The notes under the pieces are model-generated. The model was given only the letters and a program-made list of their open reading frames with translations. It did not search any database and was not told the origin of the DNA. DNA of 64,000 nucleotides from Phycisphaerales bacterium (GTDB lineage Bacteria > Planctomycetota > Phycisphaerae > UBA1845 > Fen-1342), in NCBI GenBank assembly GCA_016710275.1, contig JADJXS010000001.1:2728001-2792000 (forward strand), written 5' to 3'. Made by a program: the position numbers and the translations under genes. This document shows, piece by piece, positions 51,118-58,434 of this stretch (the stretch's first letter is position 1; each line of letters starts with the position of its first letter).

Positions 51118-53277
51118 TCAATCGCGCAACTGCACCGGCGTCGTCACGTCCTGCTCGCGTGCTTCGCGGAAGCGCCCCGGATTCGCCTCACGATATTCCT
51201 TCATCCCCGGCGGCTCGGGATAGGCCGCCGCCAGGTCAAAGCCGAAGCGCTCGCACTCATCCACAAACATCGGCCGCAGCACGTCATACACCGGCCGCTG
51301 CATGCCGTACGGCAGCAGCTTCCAAAGCCGCGCACGGATCGATGCGGCCACGTCGGTGGTGGGGATCAGCGTGAAGTACAACGCGATCAGGCGGTCCTCG
51401 ACCATCTGCTCGATCGGCGGCAGCATCCGGCTCTCGGCGATCTTGTCGACCCGGCTCTCGCTGTAGCGGCGGTGGATCTCGGCGGCCATGCGCATCGCGG
51501 TGGCATAGCCGTCGAACTCGCTGCGCAGCATTTCGTTGAACGCCTTGTCGATGAACCCCGAGATCGCGCCGCGGGCGTGCTCCTGCGAGTCCATCATCTC
51601 GTAGAAGATGTCGAACACGAAGTCGCGCAGCGGCTTGAGGTAGGCCTCGCGCGGCCGACCGTTCTGATCCAGCCCGTAGGTCTCGCGCAGGAAGTCATAG
51701 TACTGCTGCGCCTCGCGAATCCGCCCGGCAAAGTAGAGGTCGCGGATCGACTCCTGCAGGAAGCTGCTGTGCCCCGTGCGGTAATTCTCCCCCGCGCCGC
51801 GCTTGTCCGGGTCGTTGTCGAAATTTGGCCCGTACACCAGGTAGGCACGGTGCATCGGTTCGATGAAGTTGAGATCGATCGTGAAGTCGATGTAGCTGCG
51901 CGAGATGTCGTCCGGGTACGGCTCGAAGATCAGACGATTGCGGTTCTTGAGGTTGCGCAGCGAGAAGAACAGCAGGCGGGTCGTATTGAGCTTGTCATTG
52001 CGGAAGCTCGAGATCGTCTCATTGCCGGCCACCAGCCCGCGGTTGATCCAGTACAGGCTCGACGAATCGACGGTGCGCCAGTCCATCGGCCCGAAGACGC
52101 GCATCAGCTCGATCATCTCCCGCGGATTGAGCTTGAACGCCTCCGCCAGCGCCCGATGCTGCACATGCCGCACCAGCGCCAACCCGTCCGGATCCTTGCG
52201 CGTCACCCCCACGATCTGATCGAAGCGCTTCAACGTCTCTTCATCGAGCCGCTTGGACTTCCGCAGCGAGCTGAGCATCGCCGGCGGATCGGCCAACTGC
52301 CGGTAGCGCAGCATGAAGTTCCACGCCAGCCCGGTCTGGTGAAAAAACTCCTCCTCCGTCAGCGGCTCGGCGGCGATCTTCACCCCCATCTCAGCCAGCT
52401 TCGGCACCATCGCGCGCGTCCCCGGGTGCGCCGCGTACAGATCCTCCAGCTTCAGCGGCGTATCCGCGATGACCTGCAACCGATCCACCGCCGCCTTCTG
52501 CGCAACCTCGAACGGCGTCGGCCCGTCCTCGGCGTCGCGCGCCATCGGCAGCACCGAACCCGGCAGCGGACGATCATCGGGAGACAACGGCCGCTCCCCG
52601 CGCCGCTGCGCCTCCGTCAGCGAGGCGGCGAAGAGATCCGACAGCTCCATTTTCTTGACGACGCTCTCGAGGTGCGCACCCGGCTCAAAGCCGCCCAGGT
52701 TGCCGTAGGCTTCCGGCGGCGAGCCGAGCACCAGGTGGATTCGCCAGGCCCAGGCGCGCTTGTAGTCGAAGTGAAAATCGTCCACCGGCTGCGCCATCTT
52801 GTTGACGTAGATGAAGGCCAGTTGCTTGTAGAGGTTGATCGCGCGCGGGTTGTGCCGCAGACCCTCGTCACGCAGCAGCCGCACGCCGTTGTAGACCCAG
52901 TTCCAGCGCTCCTCCGGCGTGTAAGTGGTCACCGAGATGTTCCACGCCATGTTCCAGGCGTTGAACTCCCATACCGCCGGGAAGCGCGGCTGGAGCCGGC
53001 AGATCCAGCGCGACAGCTCCATCGCGTCGTAATAGCGCCCCTGCTGCTTGTACGTGTCCGCCCGGACAAACGCGAGATTCACCAGCAGGCTGCGGAACGC
53101 GCCAAAGGCCTGCACCGCGAAGACGAAATCCGGCGGGGCGTTTTCCGCGGGATTGTCCGAACCCATCATGTTGAGCGGGCGGCGGCCCTCGTTGATCGGC
53201 GGCACCAGCGTCGAGGAGCCGTAGACCAGCCCGCCGGCGGCGAGCAGCGCGATCAGTTGAACCAGGCGCGGCGACAT
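51118..53277 (-). CDS. Large hypothetical protein linked to ABC transporter, 719 aa
   Basis: Begins MSPRLVQLIALLAAGGLVYG, a membrane anchor or uncleaved signal, then SSTLVPPINEGRRPLNMMGS. The rest is long, helical and rich in Arg, Tyr and Trp, with TPR-like stretches (GRYYDAMELSRWICRLQPRF, REAQQYYDFLRETYGLD). No catalytic motif is recognised. ATG 53277 has GGGAG 9 nt upstream and follows the ABC-2 permease by 37 bases, with the ATPase before it, so it is probably an accessory part of that transporter facing the periplasm. The pairing with the permease is the only evidence for its role. Confidence 0.75.
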   Translation of the reverse strand: MSPRLVQLIALLAAGGLVYGSSTLVPPINEGRRPLNMMGSDNPAENAPPDFVFAVQAFGAFRSLLVNLAFVRADTYKQQGRYYDAMELSRWICRLQPRFPAVWEFNAWNMAWNISVTTYTPEERWNWVYNGVRLLRDEGLRHNPRAINLYKQLAFIYVNKMAQPVDDFHFDYKRAWAWRIHLVLGSPPEAYGNLGGFEPGAHLESVVKKMELSDLFAASLTEAQRRGERPLSPDDRPLPGSVLPMARDAEDGPTPFEVAQKAAVDRLQVIADTPLKLEDLYAAHPGTRAMVPKLAEMGVKIAAEPLTEEEFFHQTGLAWNFMLRYRQLADPPAMLSSLRKSKRLDEETLKRFDQIVGVTRKDPDGLALVRHVQHRALAEAFKLNPREMIELMRVFGPMDWRTVDSSSLYWINRGLVAGNETISSFRNDKLNTTRLLFFSLRNLKNRNRLIFEPYPDDISRSYIDFTIDLNFIEPMHRAYLVYGPNFDNDPDKRGAGENYRTGHSSFLQESIRDLYFAGRIREAQQYYDFLRETYGLDQNGRPREAYLKPLRDFVFDIFYEMMDSQEHARGAISGFIDKAFNEMLRSEFDGYATAMRMAAEIHRRYSESRVDKIAESRMLPPIEQMVEDRLIALYFTLIPTTDVAASIRARLWKLLPYGMQRPVYDVLRPMFVDECERFGFDLAAAYPEPPGMKEYREANPGRFREAREQDVTTPVQLRD

Positions 53278-53314
53278 GCCCTTGCTCTCCCATGCGATTC
53301 GCGACGCGGCGCGA

Positions 53315-54763
53315 TCAGAGCTGCGTCTCCGCGATCTCGCGGCGGTCGAAGATGTACCACCCCACCACCAGCAGCATCGCCAGCCCGAAGCCCAGCGTGT
53401 GCAGCAGCGTCATCCACAGCGTGTCGCTGCCGATCAGCAGCCCGTCCACCAGCGGCGTCGTTCCATCATAGCGCGTGAAATCCGGGAATCCGAAGTTGAG
53501 CAGCGGCCCCAGGAGGAACCCGCGCACCAGCGGCCCCCACTCCCCAAACGGATCGACGCTGGCGTCCCAGCCCTCGATGTCCAGGTCGGCGCCCAGCGCC
53601 GACATCCACCACGGCTTGGCGACGCAGATCATCAGCCAGGTGAACACGCAGAAGCACGCCACCGGAAACGAGACGAACGTGCTGAAGAACAGCCCCATCG
53701 CCGCCAGGAACCCCAGCCGCAGCAGGATGATGAGCAGCGCCTTGAGATAGTTCACCTCAAACGAGCCGGCGGGGTAATACAGCATCAGCGCGGTACGGCC
53801 CTCGAACGTGACCGTCGTGACGCTCCCCCGGCCGTCTCCCTCGTCCCAGGCCGCCACCGTCAGCGACGCCCGGCCGTTTTTCACGACCGTGTCGCGAACG
53901 AAGAAGGCGTGCGTATCGGCGCTGCGCTGCTTGGTCAGGAACGGCATCGGCATCAGCGGAACGCCGGTCTCCGGATCATTGAAAACCCATGCCAGCGGTA
54001 ACAGCTCATCCTGCGGGATCGGCAGCCCGCGCGCCCGGAACACCACCTGGATCACATGCGGATCATCCGCCGCCGCCTCGCCGGACACCTCCGCCGCCGC
54101 CTTTTCCACCGGCCGCTGCACCGGCAGATTCTCAAACTCGAAGGTCTTGAGCTGGCCCGGGCGAATCACCAGCCATTGATCGCGCAACTCCTTGTTCCGC
54201 TCGCGCAGCGCGCTGAGCCGATCCTCCGGCCGCAAAGCGCCGTCGGCGATGCGCTTCTCCACGTCGCGCGTGGCGTCCGCACGGAAGTCCGGCTCCACCG
54301 GCCGCGCCGCATGTCGCGCCGTCCACACCGACTGATCCAGCTTCATCCGGTCGCGCTCGAATTCGACCGGCTGCGCGCGCAGATACGACGCGAAGAAGTA
54401 GATCGCGCCGGCGCAAAGCCCCAGCACCGCGGCATTCAGCAGCATCACCCCCAGCCATTTGCCGCACAGAATCTCGAACCGCCGCACCGGCTTGGTGACC
54501 ACCAGGTGAATGACGTTATTGCGGATCTCGCCCGCCAGCGTGCTGCACGAAAGAAAAATCGTCGCCAGCGCCAGGCACAGGCTGGCCGCGTTCAGACCAT
54601 AGTCGAGGAAATTCTGAACCCGCCCGGCCAGCGTCTCATCACCGCGCAGCCAGAAGGGCATGTTCAGCACCAGCATCGCCAGCACGATCACGAACACCAG
54701 GACGATGCGCATCCGCACACCTTCCCAGAACGTCAGCCGTGCGATCGCCCAGATGCGCGTCAT
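53315..54763 (-). CDS. ABC-2 type transporter permease with large soluble insert
   Basis: A 482-residue permease. Helices lie at about 18-40, 58-75 and 105-130, then a soluble region of about 190 residues (140-330) between helices, and three or four more helices at the end (LLIILLRLGFLAAMGLFFST, TLLHTLGFGLAMLLVVGWYI). The motif EIRNNVIHLVVTKPVRRFEI is the coupling element seen in ABC-2 permeases of the NosY/CcmB type. ATG 54763 overlaps the ATPase stop (ATGA), so the two are coupled. The large insert differs from simple drug-export permeases; the cargo is unknown. Confidence 0.87.
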   Translation of the reverse strand: MTRIWAIARLTFWEGVRMRIVLVFVIVLAMLVLNMPFWLRGDETLAGRVQNFLDYGLNAASLCLALATIFLSCSTLAGEIRNNVIHLVVTKPVRRFEILCGKWLGVMLLNAAVLGLCAGAIYFFASYLRAQPVEFERDRMKLDQSVWTARHAARPVEPDFRADATRDVEKRIADGALRPEDRLSALRERNKELRDQWLVIRPGQLKTFEFENLPVQRPVEKAAAEVSGEAAADDPHVIQVVFRARGLPIPQDELLPLAWVFNDPETGVPLMPMPFLTKQRSADTHAFFVRDTVVKNGRASLTVAAWDEGDGRGSVTTVTFEGRTALMLYYPAGSFEVNYLKALLIILLRLGFLAAMGLFFSTFVSFPVACFCVFTWLMICVAKPWWMSALGADLDIEGWDASVDPFGEWGPLVRGFLLGPLLNFGFPDFTRYDGTTPLVDGLLIGSDTLWMTLLHTLGFGLAMLLVVGWYIFDRREIAETQL

Positions 54764-55923
54764 CGACGATCCCCGCCCGCCAGATCATCCAGCAGCCCCC
54801 GATCCGCGTCTGTCTGCTTCGGCAGTGCCGCCGCGGGAGCTGCCCCGCCGGCCGGCCGCGGTTCGCTCGTCGCCGCGGGCGGGGCCTCCGCCTTCTGCAA
54901 CTGCTCCAGCACGTCGCGATCCGTCGAAACCGGCGCGGGCGCCGCCGCCGGCCGATCCAGCGGCTCCGTCCGCAGCAGCGAATCCAGCAGTGCCCGGCCG
55001 CCCTCCGCTCCGCCGAGAAATCCGGCCACTTGGCCGGCCGCCTGGCTGCCGTGCGTCTCGACCTGCGCCTTCCGGGCCTCTTCGACGATTCGCAGAAAGA
55101 GCGCTTCGAGCCGATCCAGCGGCACCGACACGCTGACTTTCTTACCCTCGCGCTGCTCGATCAACTTCTGAATTTCGGCCAGAGTGTCAGGGCGCAGCCG
55201 CTCGCAGGTGAGCTGGATCATGTCGCGGCGGCTCAGCACCTCCTGCATCGTGCCGGCCACCTGCACCCGTCCGCCATAGAGAATCGTGACCCGGCTGCAC
55301 ACCTCCTCCACGTCGGCCAGCAGATGGCTCGACAGCAGAATCGTCTTGCGCAGCTCGTGCCCCAGCCGCACGATGATGTCCTTCACCAGCTTCGCCCCGA
55401 TCGGGTCCAGCCCGCTGGTCGGCTCGTCCAGAATCAGCAGATCGGGGTCATTAATCAGCGCCTGCGCCAACCCGATTCGCCGCGCCATGCCCTTCGAATA
55501 CTCACCCACCGGCCGCCGTGCCGCCCCGCGCAGCCCCACCATGTCGAGCAGTTCCTCAATCCGCCGCACCCGCTCCTTCCGCGAAATCTGAAAGAGCGTG
55601 CCGTAATAATGCAGCGTCTCGCGGGCGTTCAGAAAGCGATACGAGTAGGACTCTTCCGGCAGGTAGCCGATCCGGGACTTGGTGCGCACGTCGCTGGCGG
55701 GCCGACCGAACACACTCACGCTGCCGCGCGTCGGATGCAGCAGACCGAGGATCATCTTGATCGTCGTGCTCTTGCCGCTGCCGTTCGGACCAAGCAGGCC
55801 GAAGATCTCCCCCGGCTCGACCGAAAGGTCCACGTCCACCACGGCGCGAACGCGAGCGCGGCGCCAGAAGTCCAGGTAGGTCTTGGACAGCCCGAGAACG
55901 CGGATGATCGCCGCTTGACTCAC
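54760..55923 (-). CDS. ABC transporter ATPase with C-terminal extension
   Basis: A 387-residue ATPase. Walker A is GPNGSGKST, the signature is YSKGMARRIGLAQAL (SKGM in place of SGGQ, common in ABC-2 exporters of the CcmA/NosF kind), Walker B is LLILDEPTSGLDPIG, and the H-loop is SSHLLADVEEV. The normal domain ends near 300; a further 85 residues rich in Ala, Pro and Glu follow, without a recognised fold. The start is taken as GTG 55923 (SQAAIIRVLGLSKTY). Coupled to the permease downstream and 115 bases after the HflK-like gene upstream. Confidence 0.9.
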   Translation of the reverse strand: MSQAAIIRVLGLSKTYLDFWRRARVRAVVDVDLSVEPGEIFGLLGPNGSGKSTTIKMILGLLHPTRGSVSVFGRPASDVRTKSRIGYLPEESYSYRFLNARETLHYYGTLFQISRKERVRRIEELLDMVGLRGAARRPVGEYSKGMARRIGLAQALINDPDLLILDEPTSGLDPIGAKLVKDIIVRLGHELRKTILLSSHLLADVEEVCSRVTILYGGRVQVAGTMQEVLSRRDMIQLTCERLRPDTLAEIQKLIEQREGKKVSVSVPLDRLEALFLRIVEEARKAQVETHGSQAAGQVAGFLGGAEGGRALLDSLLRTEPLDRPAAAPAPVSTDRDVLEQLQKAEAPPAATSEPRPAGGAAPAAALPKQTDADRGLLDDLAGGDRR

Positions 55924-56037
55924 GCTCGGTTTCCCTTCACCAGTTCCGCCGCCGGGAACTCCACAGCGCCCGATCCCCGCGTCGCCGCGAACGCCGGCCA
56001 CGGGGCGCCGCTCGCCCCATCCGTTCGGCAACGGGCA

Positions 56038-57390
56038 TCAGTGCCCGTCCCGCCGAACGCCGCCTTCATACCGCCGCTTTTCCCGATCAAGCAGCTTGGT
56101 CAGGTCGCGATTGGTCCAGATTTCCAGCGGCCCCATCGCCGGCAGGAACATCAGTTCATTCTCCGCACTGCCCAGCACCACGCTGCGCACGTCATTCCAG
56201 ATGCGCATGGTCGTCAGCGCCGGATCAAGCTGATACTGCTCGCGGAGGAACTCGAACTGCGCCACTTCCGTCTCCGCCGTCTGGCGGATCTCGTTGGCCC
56301 GCGACCGGGCCATGCTCAGAATCTCGGCCACGTCGCCCTCCGCCGCCAGCAGCAGCTCGTCGATGCGGTCGCGCAGCGCCTGCACCTTCTCCGCCGGCTC
56401 GCCGAGCGTCTGCGCCGTGCCATACGCCTCGATCGCCGCGGTCAGCGCCTCGTGATTCGGCCCGGCGGCGCGGGTCAACTCGCGCGTGGCGTCCTGCAGC
56501 GCGGTTTCCTTTTCCTTCTTGGCCGTGTTCTCGGCGTTGGTCACTTCGTCAAATGCTTCGCGCACCTGGAACGGGTAGACGATGTCCGCGACGACCTTGT
56601 CCACCACGATCCCGCTCTGATGCCGGTCCAGCAGTGCCTGCAACCGGTCCTTCACCCCGGCCACCACCGCCGCCTTCCCCGCTCCGCCGACATCCTCAAT
56701 CCGCTGCGTCGCCATCGTCCGCACGACGGCCTGCTCCAGCAGCCGCACGATGAAGCGGTCGTAGTCGGCTCGCTCGCGATCCTGCTGAGCAATCCGCCGA
56801 ATCGCCTCCGCCTCATGAATGTTCCGGACAAACGCCTCCGCATCGCGGATGCGATACTCGATCTGCCAGATGCCGTGCGACAGGTTCTGATCCCCCGTTA
56901 GCATCGCGCCGTCCGTCTCCGGCCGCGGCAGGTTATTCACGGGGAAAACCTCGGCCAGCGGCCGCCCGCGATCCTCATCCCGCCGGCGGAAGACAAAAGT
57001 CTCGATCGAGCGCGTCTGCGTCGTGCCCGGCACGAGGATCTTCTCATCAAACGGCTCGGGCAGCGCGAACGACCACCCCGGCTTGCGAACAACCTGACCA
57101 TCCTGCTCCAGCAGCCGGCCGAATCGAACCACCAGCCCCTGTTCGCCCGGGCCGACGCTCAGCACGCCGGTCGTGACATACGCCACCACCAGCGCCACCA
57201 TGATGACGCGCAGCACGTTGAAGCCCGCTCGCAGCGCGTTGACCAGCGACTGCTGCGCCGGGTCGGATGAAAAATCCGGCGGCGGAGCATCCGGCTCATC
57301 GTGGTGATGGTGATGGCCGTGGTGATGATGACCGTGGCCGTGATGATGATCATGGCCGTCGTGATATCGCAGAAGTCGCGGAATTCGCAT
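56038..57390 (-). CDS. SPFH (HflK-like) protein with histidine-rich N-terminus
   Basis: A 450-residue single-span membrane protein of the stomatin/prohibitin/flotillin/HflK group. Residues 10-30 hold 15 His (HDHHHGHG-type blocks), then one membrane helix (about 57-77, VIMVALVVAYVTTGVLSVGP) and the SPFH domain (GEQGLVVRFGRLLEQDG, RKPGWSFALPEPFDEKILVP, WQIEYRIRDAEAFVRNI). A coiled-coil of Ala/Glu follows (SRANEIRQTAETEVAQFEFL). HflK and HflC form a cage around FtsH in E. coli; no ftsH is here. The His-rich tail faces the cytoplasm if the topology is as in HflK, and could bind Zn, Ni or Co. It begins 6 bases after the HflC-like stop. Confidence 0.88.
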   Translation of the reverse strand: MRIPRLLRYHDGHDHHHGHGHHHHGHHHHHDEPDAPPPDFSSDPAQQSLVNALRAGFNVLRVIMVALVVAYVTTGVLSVGPGEQGLVVRFGRLLEQDGQVVRKPGWSFALPEPFDEKILVPGTTQTRSIETFVFRRRDEDRGRPLAEVFPVNNLPRPETDGAMLTGDQNLSHGIWQIEYRIRDAEAFVRNIHEAEAIRRIAQQDRERADYDRFIVRLLEQAVVRTMATQRIEDVGGAGKAAVVAGVKDRLQALLDRHQSGIVVDKVVADIVYPFQVREAFDEVTNAENTAKKEKETALQDATRELTRAAGPNHEALTAAIEAYGTAQTLGEPAEKVQALRDRIDELLLAAEGDVAEILSMARSRANEIRQTAETEVAQFEFLREQYQLDPALTTMRIWNDVRSVVLGSAENELMFLPAMGPLEIWTNRDLTKLLDREKRRYEGGVRRDGH

Positions 57391-57396
57391 GGCGCT

Positions 57397-58356
57397 CTAC
57401 TGCCCCCCCTCGTTCGTGCCCGCGGGCAGCATCTCGGCATCCACCCGCGGCGGCCTGCCGTCGGCCGGCGGCTGCGACATCAACCGCGAAATCTGCGCCG
57501 CCGAATCGAAGAAGATCGTGGACTTCTCCTTCAGCGCGATCCGCAGCGCGTCCATCGCGCGCAGCCAGATGAAGAAATCGCGGTCCTCCGGGCGGATCTG
57601 CGCCAGAATGCGCGCACTCGATTCAAATCCCGCCGACGCAATCATCTCCGCCTTCGTGACGGCGAACTGCCGGATCTGGTCCGCCGCGGACTTCGCCCGC
57701 GAACGAATCGCCTGTGCCTGCGAAGCGCCCTCCCCGCGATACCGCGCCGCGATCGTCTGCCGCTCCGCCTTCTGGCTCTCAAACACCGCCTGCGTCACCT
57801 GCTCCGGCAGCGAGATGCGGCGGATGCCCACCGACACCAGCTCGATGCCGTAGTCCCGCCGGATGTCCGCCGCCGCCAGGTCGCGCAGCGCCGTCTCGAT
57901 CTCGTCATATGTCGCGTTCACCGCCTCCGCGTCCAGCCCCACGAAGGACGACATGTCATACCGCCCGATCACGGCCGCCCGCACGTCGTTGAGCCGCGAG
58001 CGCAACTGCTGCTCCGCCGTGCGGTCGGTCTGCAGGCGGATCGAGTACTGCAGCGGATCCGCCACCCGCCACAGCGCATACAGGCCGAGGATCACGTTCT
58101 TCTGATCCCGCGTCTTGATCTCGATTTCCGGCGTGTCCAGCACCCGCAGCCGGCGGTCATACACGTGCACCGCGTCCACCAGCGGGATCTTGAAGTACAC
58201 GCCCGGGTCGTCCTTGCGGCTGTTCTCATCCGCCTGGCCCAGCCGGACGCGCACCGCCACTTCGTTGAAACGCACCTGGAACCGCACCATGTACACGACC
58301 AGCAGCAGCACGAGCAATCCGCCCGTGATCAGCGGCAACAGCGGCACTTTTCGCAT
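57397..58356 (-). CDS. SPFH (HflC-like) protein
   Basis: A 319-residue partner of the HflK-like protein. One N-terminal helix (PLLPLITGGLLVLLLVVYMV), then the SPFH domain (EVAVRVRLGQADENS, PGVYFKIPLVDAVHVYDRRL, TRDQKNVILGLYALWRVADP) and the HflC-type coiled coil with AERQTIAARYRGEGASQAQAI, the Gly/Glu-Gly pattern conserved in HflC. ATG 58356 has AAGGAG 5 nt upstream; the longer frame to 58428 is Arg/Cys-rich. It sits between the large SPFH protein (78 bases upstream) and hflK. Confidence 0.88.
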   Translation of the reverse strand: MRKVPLLPLITGGLLVLLLVVYMVRFQVRFNEVAVRVRLGQADENSRKDDPGVYFKIPLVDAVHVYDRRLRVLDTPEIEIKTRDQKNVILGLYALWRVADPLQYSIRLQTDRTAEQQLRSRLNDVRAAVIGRYDMSSFVGLDAEAVNATYDEIETALRDLAAADIRRDYGIELVSVGIRRISLPEQVTQAVFESQKAERQTIAARYRGEGASQAQAIRSRAKSAADQIRQFAVTKAEMIASAGFESSARILAQIRPEDRDFFIWLRAMDALRIALKEKSTIFFDSAAQISRLMSQPPADGRPPRVDAEMLPAGTNEGGQ

Positions 58357-58434
58357 CGGCACTCCTTCGTCGATCCTGCGCTTCGCCGCCGGGCAAGCCC
58401 CGACTCGCCGGCGGCAAGGTTTTTTCAATTCCCG

